This document shows positions 1 through 15,000 of a stretch of DNA of 21,550 nucleotides, piece by piece. Under the pieces are notes generated by a model that saw only the letters and a list, made by a program, of their open reading frames with translations, did not search any database and was not told the DNA's origin. The first letter of the stretch is position 1. The number at the start of each line of letters is the position of its first letter. Position numbers and translations under genes: made by a program. The DNA is taken from positions 1 through 21,550 of IMG/VR virus record IMGVR_UViG_3300042691_014700. One strand, 5' to 3'. The stretch is from a virus.

Positions 1-3000
1 CTGTTACTACTAAGAAATATTCTTGGGGTACAATGAAGACCGTACATCACGGTAAAGACTTCTCTATCCCGTTACACCCAGAACACCATCAAGCAATCGC
101 AAAACTAAAAGACGAACAAGAACATAAATTTAAAGACGAAACTGGTCGTCATTGGACAGCACGTCGCAAAGGCGCAGATGTTCATTTTCAGTCAGCAAAT
201 GATGGTCCAAAGACACAAGTAAAACATTCTACTATGTCAGAAGAAGTTGATCTAGAAGAAGAAGGTCTAAAGGATGCATGCTGGAAAGGATATACAGCAG
301 TTGGAATGAAGATGAAGAACGGCAAGAAAGTTCCAAATTGTGTTCCTGTAAAAGAAGACAAAGACGAAGCTGGCGAAGATGATGAAGAAGGCGAAGATGA
401 TGAAGAAGAAAAGTGTGAAGAGTGTGGTATGCCTGAAGATGACTGTGAATGCGAACACGAAGATGAAGACGAAAAGGAAATGAAAGAAGCCAAGAAGAAA
501 ATGACTAAGATGTGCGAAGGTAAGCACGTTATTGGCGTAACAATTTCTAACCCTAATCATCCAGCAGTCACTCAACGCAACGAAAAGAAATTCCGCAAAG
601 CGAAAGTATCTGCTCCAGATAAAGATACTGCAATCAATACTGCTCTCGCTTACTACAAAAAGCGTGGTTACAAAGTTCATGACCACAACTATCAAGGACT
701 ACATAACGAAGAATATGTTATGGAGATCGATGAATCAGTTAAGACAACACACCAAGATCCATTAGTTACAGTTCATGATCAACATGGATTGCATACTCAT
801 GCTAACCTTTCTACAGCCAACAGAATTTTTGGCACCAATGTATCGCATACAGATGTCCATAAGAAACCAGTGAAGACTACATCGGGTCGTGAAGACAAAC
901 GTCCTCTTACATTTGCTATCTCTCAACACCATGCTGCTGCGCTTAAAGAATCAATGACGCATGAAGTTGGAGTTAGTTACGACAAAAATTCTATGCGTGC
1001 ACAAGGCAAGGTAAGAGTTGCTGCTAAAGATCATGACGAAGCAAAATCTAAAGCACTTGATTCTATGAAAGGTCGTGAAAAGAATGTTAAAGTGCATTCT
1101 TCAAGAAACCTTTCTGCAGGCAAAGAAACAGATAGTGTTAAATTTAAAGAAGACTATGAAATGAACGAAATGCGCATTAATGGTCGTGAGTATGCTTCAC
1201 AAGGTGTTATGCATCCAGACCACGCTAAGATGGACATTCATAAAGTATCTAATCAACACGTTGACTTCTACGCAAGTAAGACTGGCGACAAGATGCAAGG
1301 TAAGGTAGTTAAGAATGATGGTAAGAATGTTCATATCCAAGCGCATAAAGAACTTGGTGATGGCAAACTACATAAGTTTAAAGTTACACCAAACCTTCCT
1401 AAGAAAGTTGACGAAGCAACTAGCATTGTGAACAAAGATAAAAAAGGAAACATTACATCTTGGTCTTATTCTGGTGATTGGAAGAAAACTGATGTAAAGA
1501 AAAACCCAGAAGGCAAAGTTCACAACCTAGCAGGACAAGCACTTAAGAAAACAAAAGAACTTGCTAAGGAAGAAACTGAGATTGATGAACAAGCCCCAGT
1601 TGCTCCAACACTAGATAAGAAATATATCAAGGGAACTCCTGAGCATAAAGCGTACAAGGCAACCAAGAAACCAATCAATGGTATGCCTACTGGTAAGATG
1701 AAAGAAGACCTTGACGAGAAAATGGATATGGCCAAGGCAGATATGGGTGTTGTAATTAAAGATTTTAAACAATCAGATGCTCCTCAATTTGCAGGTAAGA
1801 GCGCAGAGAAGCGTCGTGAAATGGCAATCGCAGCTAAACTACAAGCGGATAAAGAACAAAAAGAGGAGAGACAAGTGAAAAACTTTAAACAATTTAGGGA
1901 AGACATTTACAAAGATCTCCCTATCGCTGAAGAAATTGAAGAGATCGAAGAACAAGTCGATCAACTAGATGAGATTGAGTTTGATAAAAGTGGTCGTTAC
2001 GTCCATAAAGGAAAGTACGGCACCTCTTATCAAGGTGATGATGATGAAGACGATGACAACGGTAAACCAAAGAAACCTGCGCCAACAGGTGAAAAACGTG
2101 GTCGTGGTCGCCCAGCAGGTTCTACCTCTGGCGCAAGACAAAAAGGTGCTACAGCCAAAAAACGTAGTGGCGTAGAATATACTGGATATCCATTACACCT
2201 TCCAAACTCTAACAAATAAATCTAAGGAGATAACAAAATGGCACTATGGGGAAAAACAGACGCTGATGCAAGTCGCCCAAAATACTTGGGTACTGCAGAT
2301 CTTGCTAAGGCAATTTTTGTAGATATTACAGAAGCGCAACAAGAAACAAATAAGAAGCGTGGTATTACTGGCGCAGGTTGGTGGTTGTATAGCACCCACG
2401 TTGATGCAGCTGGCGATACACGTCACAAAGCAGAATGCTTAGTAGCATTAGCAGAAACAGCAGCAAATGCTGGCGATCGTGCTGATGATACAAAAGCAGC
2501 AGATGCTACATACACTATTACTATTGGTACACAACCAGCTGACCAGAACACTTCTTCTGGTGGCGCAACATTCACTGTTGCTGCGACTGTATCTGCAGGT
2601 GGTGGAACTCTAGCATATCAATGGCAAGTGAAGGCAGTTGGTGCATCTAGATGGACTAACGTATCTGGTGCAACAAGCACATCACTAGCATTAACTGGTC
2701 AACTAGCTGGAAACACTGGCGATCAATACCGTGTTAAAGTTACATCAGCAGGTGGCGCAGCAGAAGTTGTATCTTCTGTAGCTACATTGACTTTTGTAAG
2801 TTAAACTAAATAAAAATACCTAGAACGAGAAGGAGTTGTAACAAACTCCTTCACTCTACATTTATAATAGGAGAGCCAAATGGCAGATCAAAAGATATCT
2901 GAATTACCAATAGCAACCTCAGCTGCTGGTGCAGATTTATTTAATATTGTTCAGGGTGGTAGTAACAAGAAACTTACTGTTGCTAACTTCCTTGCGAACA

Positions 3001-6000
3001 TTAAAACACCAACTGTATTAAACTCAGATGGTGGTGACCAAGATCAACGTATCAAAGGTCTTAACGATGACCAACTTGTCTTTGTTGATGCGTCAACAGA
3101 TAGAGTTGGATTCGGCACAGAAACACCAACAGAGAAAGTGGATGTAGTAGGAAACCTTGCGGTTAGCGGAGGGTTCTTACGTCTTTCACAAACTCCACAA
3201 GCATTATCTGGCGCTAGTACTGGAACCATTAACACATCAACTGCGGTAACTGAAGTTACTGCTACTGGTGCAATTGCGCTTACTATCGGCAATGGTGTAA
3301 CTGGTCAGATTAAAACTATTGCAGTAATGGCAGCACCTGCAACCATTACTATTACTGGATCAAATATTCGTGCAACAACTATTTCAACTGCTAGTACTGG
3401 AGCAACACTTCAGCTACAATGGTTAAATAGTAAGTGGCATATTATTTCAAACGTAGGGTTTACTGTTACATTATAAAGTGAGGATATAAGATGAAAGATA
3501 TTTTGATTGCTGATTTAGAATTATATAGAAAGTCGGTTGCTGATAAAGCAACATTTCTACAGAACTTGAGAGCTACTATTACAAAAACTGAAGCAGAAAT
3601 AAACATGCTCAATGGTGCTATTCAAGCCTGTGAGAAACTTCTAGAAAATGATAAGAGCGAAGATGCATCTGGAAAAACTGACAGAAAATAATTTTTTGTT
3701 ATATGCGATGCATCACTATGATAACCCTCAGTGTCATAGTGTTGCAGAATTTGAAGAGGATCTAAAAAGATTTTTATATCTAAAGAAACTCTTCACTCGC
3801 TATCAACAAAATAATGATTTGCGTGAGAGGTTAATCCTCAATCACATTATTGTCTTGTATAATATATTTGGTGAGGCAGCGACCCAGATGTTATTTTATA
3901 AGATAGAAGAAAGGTATTGGCAAACTCTTGTGACATTCTTAGTTTATCTAGACAGAATGCCAGACGAGTTACCAAATTTTAACATTGTTCTATCAAATGT
4001 AGAACTAGATGAAAACGTAATTAAAGCGTTAAGGAATATTTAATGGCTTCAAGATTAGTAGACAATCTGTTAGCATTTAGAATCCTATCGATGCTAGTGA
4101 AACCGTTTAACGAAACGGAAGCATTTAAGTTAGGAATTATAGATGAAAAAGGTAAAGTCCTTAAGAAAGCCAACACACTCCAAACATCTGGAGAACGTGA
4201 TGCTTATAATTACTTAACACGTCTTGTGTTTAATGTTAAGAGATTGATCAATAAACTTCCTGGTGGCGAAAATAAACTAAAGAGTATTATTGCTGCATTC
4301 TTTCTTGTTAAAGAATGTTATGAGAAAAGAACTTCTACGACTTTTCTTGAAGAGAAGTATACTGCACTTATCGATGCACTGAACGAGAAGAACATTACGC
4401 TAGTAGAAGAAGAAATACTTGTTACTAAATTCTTTGAGGATGTGGCAAACACAACAGGCGCAGCAGTATCAACTAATGAACCTGTAATTAATCCAAAGAA
4501 AAAGAAAAAATTTATTTTTGATGTTTCTAAAAGAGGACCGACCTTACAATGATTTGGTTACTAAACTTTTTCCCTACATGGATTTTCCAAGCAGTTGCTG
4601 CTGGGTTAGCTGTACTCGGTGTGTGCATTGCTTTGTTTGTTAGACATCCTTTGCTTCCAAAGGTTGTTCCTAATCTTGTAGGAGCAATTATGGTAGCAGT
4701 AGGTATTTTTATTTCTGGTGGCATTTGGACTCAAAAAGAATTTTTAGCAGCAGTAGAAAAACAGAAAGCTGAAATTGCTAGACTAGAGAAAGCATCGGGA
4801 CAGATATCTACAAAGATAGAAAAAGTTTACATCGAAAGAACAAAGGTAATTAAGGAGAAGGGTGATGTTATTATTGAAAAAGTACCAGAGTATATTACGA
4901 AAGACGCTGATGCTAAGTGTGATGTGCCTAATGGTTTCGTCGTGCTCCACAACAGTGCCGTTAAGAATGAAGTTCCCAACACCGCCAGAGAGTTTAATGA
5001 AAAGTCCAGCGGAGTTGAACTCTCTACCATTGGAAAAACAGTCGCAGGAAACTACACAACCTGCAACGAAGTAAGAGAGCAATTAAAATCACTGCAAGAA
5101 TGGGTGTCTCAACAAGAAAAACTTTTTAATAAGCCATAGAGGAAGTGGAAATTATGCCAGCAGATTTAGACATCAAAGTCGCCAAACTTGAGACTGAGGT
5201 GGTAAGTATTAAAGAAGATGTAAAAGACATCTCTCATGAGATCAAAACCGTCCATGGTAGAATCACGGAAGGTAATGAAAAACTAATGGATAAGTTGTCG
5301 GATATGGCGAAAGATGCCGACGCAGCGCATGGTTCTATTGTTGAAAGAATGAACACAATGGATAAACGAATCAACGGAAGAATCACTGTACTAGAACAGT
5401 GGCGTTGGTTAGTGGTAGGTGGCGCAGTAGTAGCTGGCTGGATAATTTCTAACACTGGTATAATACAGAATCTGTTTAAATAAATCATCCTTGGCACCGT
5501 CAATTATGACTGTTGTCAAGTTTGGAAGCAAGTAATTGTAGAACTTGCTTTTTAATTGAAATTGAAGTATAATATTATTATGTGCCTGTGGAGATATTAT
5601 GTTATACATTGATGCAAAATACACCAATCTTCTTGGATCCCGTTTGCGGAACTTCAAGAAGAAAGATGAGTTCAGTTGGAATTTCAGCTGTCCAATCTGT
5701 GGTGATTCCAAGAAAAATAAACTAAAAGCACGTGGGTACATCTACAAGATGAAGACCGACTTGTTTGTAAAATGTCACAACTGTGGCTACAGTACGAACC
5801 TTGGAAATTTTATTAAGGCAGTTGACACTGTCCTATATGATGAGTATGTGCTTGAGCGATACAAAGCTGGAGCCACACGTTACAATGATCACAAAGAAAT
5901 CGATAGGTTTGTAGCCGATACAAAGACACCTATAATCGAAGCTGTTGATTCTGTTCTAGATGGAACCAAACGAATCGACAAACTCCCAGAAGAACATCCT

Positions 6001-9000
6001 GTTGTACAATATGTAGCCAACAGAAAAATTCCACGCGATAAGTGGGATCTAATTTACTTTGCACCAAAATTTAAAACTTGGTCAAATAAAAATCTTGAGA
6101 AGTTTAAAAATGTGGAAGAGGATCATCCTAGATTAATCTTTCCATATTTCACACAAGAAGGCAGGTGCTTTGCGTATTCAGCAAGAGCGTTTGGTGCTGA
6201 AGAGCCGAAGTACTATACAATTAAACTAGATGAAGAAAAGGATAAAATTTATGGTCTGGACAGGGTCGACTTCTCCAAGAAAATATTTGTTGTTGAAGGG
6301 CAAATTGATTCTCTTTTCCTTCCCAATTGTCTTGCTGTTAGTGGCGCTTCTTTTGATCTTCTAACAATCCAAAAGATTAAAACTAATTGCACTCTTGTAA
6401 TCGACAACGAACCACGAAACAAAGAGATTGTAAAGCAACTTGAAAAATATATCGAAGAGGGTTATAATGTATGTATGATGCCCGATACGGTTCAACAAAA
6501 AGATATCAATGAAATGATTTTGTCAGGTATGACTCAGGAATCAATCATTGACCTAATAAATAAAAACTCCTACTCAGGAGCAGCAGCAAAGTTACATTTT
6601 GGAACATGGAGAAAAGTATGAGTGATAAAGATGATGACATTACGGATGTTGAATTCGTTGATGTCCCTACAGAGTTTGGTCATGGTGACACTGTTCAACA
6701 AACAAATGAAGAGCGTCTACTTGAATTAATGAGACCACTTAATCAACAAGTAGAAGCATGTCAATCAAGGGCTGACATTTTACTGCTTGCTTCAGGTATG
6801 ATGCATCTAGCGAGAGATTTGTTTATCTGCGAAATTGGTGTTGACAACGCTAAGATACTTTGGGACGGTGTAAAGTTTATTGATCCAGTGTTGAATAGTT
6901 TAGAAAAGACTGATGAAACACAAGTCCATTAATATTTCGTCAGGTAAAATTGACATCTTTGATGATGTCTTTGACTATGCGACCAGAGAGAAGTTTTATT
7001 ACTATATAAAAAATTGTAATTTCTCTACCTCAGGTTCAGATAGTTCTACCTTAGAAACTAAAGGCGACTTCAATATATACTCTCAAGTTAGTAATGACCA
7101 ACTTGAACAGTTGGGTTTCCTAAATCATGAAAACACTAAGTATATAACCCCATACATTGAAGGTATGGATATCAAGCAGAGTCGAATCAACCTGAGCACT
7201 CTGAATGATAAAAACAGATTCCATACTGATACGTATGGGAATCTTAAAACAAAGACTCTATTATATTATCCAAATTTAAAATGGGATATAGAATGGGGTG
7301 GTCATACACTCTTTACCGATAGCACATTAACAGAGTTAGAGTATTGCTGTTTTTATGTTCCAGGTAGGGTGATTATATTCGATGGCGAGATACCTCACTG
7401 CATTTGTCCACCGACAAGTTTAGCGCCATCATATCGGTTTAGTTTTGTAATACAGTATGGAGCACTTAAATGAAAGTTAGATTAATTAGTAATTCTGAAC
7501 CTTCTGGCGAAATGCCAGCTGACATTGATAATATGCAGGAGTTGATTGCCTTCTGCGCAAGGGTATCTAATCCAGCCAATCAAACAAACACACAAACCTC
7601 TGAGAAGTTGATTCGTTATCTAACTAAACACAAACACTGGTCGCCATTAGAAATGGTAAGCGCATGTCTAGAAATTGAAACTACTAGAGATATTGCTCGC
7701 CAAATTTTAAGGCATCGTTCTTTTTCTTTTCAAGAGTTCAGTCAAAGGTATGCTGATCCTACTCAAGATTTAGATTTTGTGGTTAGAGAAGCAAGACTCC
7801 AAGATTCAAAAAACAGACAGAATTCAGTTGAAACCGATGATGAAGTTTTACAAAGAGATTGGGAAAGACAACAGCGTCAGGTTATTGAATATGCTCGTAG
7901 TGCATATCAGTGGGCTATCGCTAAAGGTATAGCAAAAGAACAGGCAAGAGCAGTTTTACCAGAGGGACTAACTATTTCAAGACTTTATATGAATGGCACC
8001 TTGCGTAGTTGGATTCATTTTATTGAATTACGTAGTGGTAATGGAACACAGAAAGAACACATGGATATTGCACGTGAGTGCGCAAGAGTTATTGCCAAGG
8101 TATTTCCTATGGCAAATGAATTTATAACCGAATAAGAATAACTGGAGTAAGTATATGGAAAGTGTCGTGCATGGCATAAAGGTCGATTATTCACGTGATG
8201 AATTGTTTGACGAACTAGGAAAGATCAGACTACGTGAAAGTTACATGAAAGATGATGAGGTTAGTCCGCAAGAAAGATTTGCTTTTGTGTCAGCTGCTTT
8301 TGGAAGTAATGCTGAACACTCTCAACGATTATATGATTATTCTTCTAAGCATTGGTTGTCTTACTCCACACCAATCTTATCGTTTGGAAGATCTAAAAGA
8401 GGATTACCTATCAGTTGTTTTTTAAATTACATCGAAGATACAGCGGAGGGTTTAGTTGATAATCTATCAGAAACTAATTGGCTTTCTATGCTTGGGGGTG
8501 GTGTTGGCGTTGGCTTTGGTATTCGTTCAGCAGACGATAAATCTACTGGTGTCATGCCTCACCTCAAAATGTATGACGCAAGTTCTTTGGCATACAGGCA
8601 GGGTCGCACTCGCAGGGGTAGCTATGCTGCTTACTTGTCTATTGATCATCCAGACATTATCTCTTTCTTAGACATGCGCAAACCAACAGGCGACCAGAAC
8701 ATGCGTTGCTTGAACTTGCACCATGGCATTAATATTCCTGATGCGTTCATGGAAATTATTGAGAAGGCGATGCTTGATCCAGAGTTTGATGACTCATGGA
8801 ATTTAATTGATCCGCACTCTAAGATTGTTCGTGAAACAGTTTCTGCTAAAGAACTGTGGCAGAAAATTTTAGAACTACGTATGCAGACAGGCGAGCCTTA
8901 CCTACACTTTATTGATGAATCTAATCGCAAGATGCCACAATGGTTAAAGGATAAGGGATTGAAGATTAATCAATCTAATCTCTGTTCTGAAATTATTTTG

Positions 9001-12000
9001 CCAACTAATGAACAACGCACTGCCGTATGTTGTTTATCTTCATTGAACTTGGAGTATTATGATGAGTGGAAGAAAGAGCCACGTTTTCTCCGTGACGTCG
9101 CTGAGATGCTTGATAATGTTTTACAGTATTTTATTGACAATGCACATCCGTCCATACAACGTGCGAAATACTCTGCTATGCGTGAGCGTAGTATTGGGGT
9201 TGGCGCTCTTGGCTTTCATGCATATCTACAGCGCAATAATGTTCCATTCGAAGGTGTAATGGCAAAAGTTTCTAACAGACAAATTTTTAAACACATAAGG
9301 GCACAATTAGATGCAGCGAACAAAGAGTTGGGATCTGAGAGAGGCGAAGCGCCTGATGCAGCTGGTACTGGTAATCGCTTTAGTCACCTTATGGCTATTG
9401 CTCCCAATGCTTCTTCTTCCATTCTCATGGGCAATACTAGTCCTAGCATTGAACCTTATCGTGCCAATGCTTATCGCCAAGATACTCTATCAGGTTCTCA
9501 CTTAAATAAGAATCACTATCTAGATCAAATTATTAAGGACAAATGTGATGAAGACTCTAAGATGGACTATAACGAAGTCTGGTCAAGTATTATCGCCAAC
9601 GATGGAAGCGTTCAACATCTCGACTTCTTGGACGAACTTACCAAAGACGTATTCAAAACCTCAATGGAAATTGACCAGCGATGGATTATTGAGCATGCAG
9701 CTGACAGGCAAGAGTTTATCGACCAAGCGCAATCAGTCAATGTATTCTTTAGACCTGACACCAACATTAAATATCTACACGCAGTACACTTCCAAGCGTG
9801 GAAGCAGAAACTTAAAACGCTATACTATTGCCGATCTGAAAAAATTGGTAAGGCAGATAAAGTTGCTAAAAAGATCGAACGAGAAGTTATCCAAGAGATC
9901 GACTTAAAAGCATTAACAGAAGGAACCGATTGTTTAGCCTGTGAAGGATAATTAAAATGAAACAAATGGCTTTGTTTTTACACCATCCTGAATGTTCAGA
10001 AGATTGTGTAAAAGCAATGGTTGATGTGTTATCAGTAAATTATAAGATTAAGATATTTGAAGAAAAGGATTTAGACGATGATAATTTCTTTAACGATCTT
10101 GACATTATTGCTTTTCCTGGTGGTATTGGCGATAGCGACTCGTATATTGATTTCTTCACTAGAACAAGAGCGAATCGCATCGCCAACTTCATATCAAATG
10201 GTGGTCACTATCTTGGTATCTGCATGGGTGCTTATTGGGGTGGAAGTCGTTACTTTGACTTACTGGATTCTGTAGACGCAACGCAGTATATCAAAAGACC
10301 GAATGCTAAAGTCCGTAGAAGTTTTGGGACAGTCGCTGAAGTAGAATGGGATGGCTCTAAAGAATATATGTATTTTTATGATGGATGTTCTTTAGTTGGT
10401 GACGAAAGTAAATTTGAAACTGTAGCACGATATGCTAATGGAGATCCAATGGCAATCATACAGGGAAGGGTAGGATTGATTGGCTGTCATCCTGAAGCAC
10501 CTTTGTGGTGGTATGAGAAACCATGGCAATACATAAACAAACATTGGAATAATGGAAGACACCATAGTTTGTTACTAAATTTTGTAAATAAATTAGTGGA
10601 GAAAAACTAAAATGAAAAAACTAATAGCAGCAATATTCCTAGTAACAACTCTGTCGGGGTGCACGTTACTTGCTGGAGCTGGACTATCAACATTGTTACC
10701 ATCAAAGTGGGATCCTAATGAAGTTGCATCAGTAACTGATTTAAGATTTCATGTTCGCAAAGTTAATTGCGATACACCAGAAACAGCACTACCAACTTTA
10801 CAGTACCTAGTAGATAAGAAGGACTGGACATGGATGTATGCTGAGTCACGCAAGAATGCTGACGTACTAAAATTGATTCGCCCATTTAATGAAACTCTTG
10901 ACGACTTATATACAAGAGCGAAGGGTGGAAAAATGAGCAAAGCATTCTGTAATGGTAAAGTGGTTATTCTAACAACACAAGCAGACGCTATTGGTCTCGC
11001 TTTACAATCAAGGAACTAACATGGATGAACTAAACAAATTACTAGCATCTGACAATGATTGGGTCAGTAAGAAAGCATCACTTGCTATTCAATTTGCTGA
11101 ACAATATAAAAAAGGTGAGATGGATAAAAGCGAATATGAAGAACTATTGAAAGACTTGGTTCGCACTGATGAAGTTATGGCTAATGCTGCATCGATGGAA
11201 GCAAAAGCAAAACTTGAAAAAGCAATAACACTTTTAATTTCTGCAATCTAATGTTTAATTCCCAAAGATTTGATTTCCTCAGCGAAAAAGAAGTCGCTGA
11301 AGTTAAGCAAGGTGTATATGAGATGAGAGACGACTGGCGTCACATCTCAACCTTTCCTATTGCTGATCCTTCTTCTATACATCGTCCAAACATTGACATG
11401 AGTTTAGTCAAGTCTGCAGAGAATCAATATTTCTTAGGTGATGCACTTTATACTATTGATTCGTTGACGCAAATAAATTGGGATATACAGCAAAGAATGA
11501 GCGACAAATTTAGTCACATGTATACCGCATTGCTTGCTAAACTTTCGCATCAATTTACAAACCCATGTTATCTTGAAGGAATGGCTAAACCTGGATTTCA
11601 TATTTTTCATGGACAACAAACACAGCATCCTTTTCAGTGGCACATTGATACAACACTAGCAATGTTCCGTGGTAATGTTAAGACTGAGAATATACATTCT
11701 TTTCTTTGTTGTATAGAATCGCCTAAAGATCCAGCAGGACTAGAGTATAAGAATACTAAAGACTGGAATGATCTTCATATTTTAGAATCGCACTACGTCA
11801 ATTATAAAGTGGGAGACCTCTATACATGGAATGGAAGTTTTATTCATAGGATGAGGCAGTTTGATATGGATGCTGGTGAAAGTAGAATTACTATACAAGG
11901 GCATCTATATGTTGATGGCAATATGACTTGGGTATATTGGTAATGAATATTTTTATTAAAGAAAATTTCTTGACAGATGAACAGACAGCTACATTAAAAG

Positions 12001-15000
12001 AAAGCGTCTACAAATTACAGCCAAAGTGGAAACACGTTTCACAAATGCCTGTTAATAGCCAAGAAGTCAGATCTAGGTATCCTGCTGAGATTGTTTCGCA
12101 TGCCGAAAAGGTAATGGAAAATTTAAACTTTCTTGGTGAAGGTATATACATTTTAGATGGAAAGTTGACTGCTATCGATAAAGAAGTGCAAGATCTTATG
12201 AAAGAAGAGTTTGCATGGCTGTATGAAAAAGTAGCCAAATTTTTCCAAACACTATATAATAACCCTAATGTTGTTCTACATGATGAGTTGCCAATTCCTG
12301 GGTTTCATATTTTCTCTGGTAACAAACAAGAGAGAAGAAACTTTGAGTGGCATCATGATTCTACAGTACACTTACTTGTAGATAATGTTGATCAAACCAG
12401 CGTTTATTCTTTTGTTATTCTTGTTGAGTCGCCAAAAGATACAGCGCATCTTGAATATAAACTAGACGACAGTGAAGATACATACACTCTAAATTACCAA
12501 AGCAATTCTTTCCATATGTGGAAGGGCAGTTTAATGCATAGGATTGGTGCTTTCGAACTTGGGGCTGATGAGAAACGAATAACATTCCAGGGACACATAT
12601 ATTATGATACAAAAACAGAATCGTACAAAATTTACTTTTGAGGAAAAGCAATGATTAAGAAAACCGAGCATAAACTAACAGACACAAGAGATGCGTTCAA
12701 GCCTTTCTATTATCCATGGGCTTACGAGGCATGGTTAAAGCATGAACAAGCGCACTGGCTACACACTGAAGTACCGATGTTAGAAGATGTCAAAGACTGG
12801 AAGAAAAAATTAACTCCACCACAAAAACATTTCTTGACAAACATTTTCCGTTTCTTTACACAAGGCGACATTGATGTTGCTGGTGGCTACGTAAAGAATT
12901 ATCTACCATATTTTCCACAACCAGAAGTACGTATGATGCTTTCTGGTTTCGCAGCACGTGAGGCACTTCACATTGCTGCTTATTCTCACCTAATTGAAAC
13001 TCTAGGTATGCCAGAGACAACTTATTCTGACTTCCTTGAGTATGCGGAGATGCGTGAGAAGCACGATTACTTTATGGATCTATCTTTAAAGAATGGCACT
13101 GTTGCATCAGTAGCTACTAACATCGCAGCATTCTCAGCGTTTACTGAAGGCATGCAGTTGTTTTCTTCTTTCATTATGTTGTTGAACTTCCCACGTCATG
13201 GTCTAATGAAAGGTATGGGTCAAATCGTTACATGGTCTATCGTTGATGAAACGATGCACGCAGAGTCAATGATTAAACTGTTCCGCACTTACATTGAAGA
13301 AAACAAAGAAATCTGGAATGACGATCTTAAAGGTAAGATATATACCATTGCTGAAAAGATGGTTTACCTTGAAGATAAATTTATTGATCTCAGTTTTAGT
13401 ATGGGTGATATGCCAGATCTAACACCTGAAGATGTTAAGAAATACATTAGGTATATTGCTGATCGTCGCCTCATTAGTCTTGGTCTTAAAGGTGTGTTTA
13501 AAGTTAAGAAGAATCCACTACCATGGGTTGAGGAAATGATTAACGCACCTACTCATGGCAATTTCTTTGAGAACCGTGTTACTGACTACGCCAAAGGCGC
13601 ACTCAAAGGTGATTGGTCAGAAGTATGGGGTAAAGCAGCTTGATAGAACTTTTATATGTCTTGGTAATGACACATATTACCATCGTTTGTGTAACACTTT
13701 ATTTGCATAGAGGACAAACTCATAGAGGAATAGAATTTAATCCTATTGTGTCGCACTTCATGAGATTCTGGTTGTGGTTTACAACTGGAATGGTCACTAA
13801 GCAATGGGTAGCTATTCACCGCAAACACCACCAAGCAACAGAAACAACAGACGACCCACATAGTCCAATGGTCTATGGGTTAAAGAGAGTGTTGTTTGGT
13901 GGAGCAATGCTCTATCATGATGCCAGCAAAGATAAAGAGATGGTTGATAAGTTTGGTGTTGGTACTCCAAACGATTGGTTAGAAAACAACCTATACAGTA
14001 AACATTCTCGTCTAGGAATTACTTTGTTATTGGTCATAAATTTACTTTGTTTTTCATGGGTAGGTTTAATCATCTGGGGTATTCAAATGATTTGGATTCC
14101 ATTCTGGGCAGCAGGTGTTGTTAATGGTATCGGGCATTATTGGGGATACCGTAACGGTACTACAAGAGATAACAGCAGAAATATATTTCCTCTCGGTATC
14201 ATTATTGGTGGTGAAGAACTTCATAACAATCATCACTTAGATCCAGCAAACCCTAAATTAAGTAAGAAGTGGTTTGAGTTTGATGCTGGTTGGATGTGGT
14301 TAGTCATAATGCAAAAACTAAACTTGGCGAAAATAAAATGCTAGAAACAATTTGTGATACTATGGTAGAAGCATATCGTCGCAACTGGATAACCAGTCGT
14401 GATGGTAATGTTTCTATCCGTCACCACGATCGTGACCATTTCTACATCACACCTAGTGGTGTGCGTAAACAAACTATGCAGCCAGACCAATTTAAGAAAA
14501 TGAAAATCTGGCGTAGCATTAATAGTGGTGTCGGTACAGGTGTTTTTAATTATGCTTGCGAAGAGATGGAATACACTGAAATCAGTGCCAAATTAAAACC
14601 AAGCGGAGAAATACCTTTACACTTCGGTTTACAAAAAGAGATGGGACAACACAGTAATGATGTTCGTGTTGTTATGCACTTTCATCCAACATACTGCGTT
14701 GCTGCTATGCATGCTGGTATTGAGTTGGGGGAAATTGCTAAAGAGTTTCCAGAGTTAAGTCGCTATACGAAAGTTGCATTTAATGTTGGTGAAGTGCCAC
14801 CAATTAGTCAAGAGTTGGCTGATGAGTGTCACAAAAATCTTGGACTAGACAAAGAAGGTAATATTGCCTATGACATTGTAGGCATTAAGGGACATGGGGT
14901 AGTTGCTATTGACTCATCGCCATGGAGGGCTTTTGAACATATCGAAAGACTGGAACATATATGTCAAATCGTACTGGCTTCACGATGATTGATGTTGAGA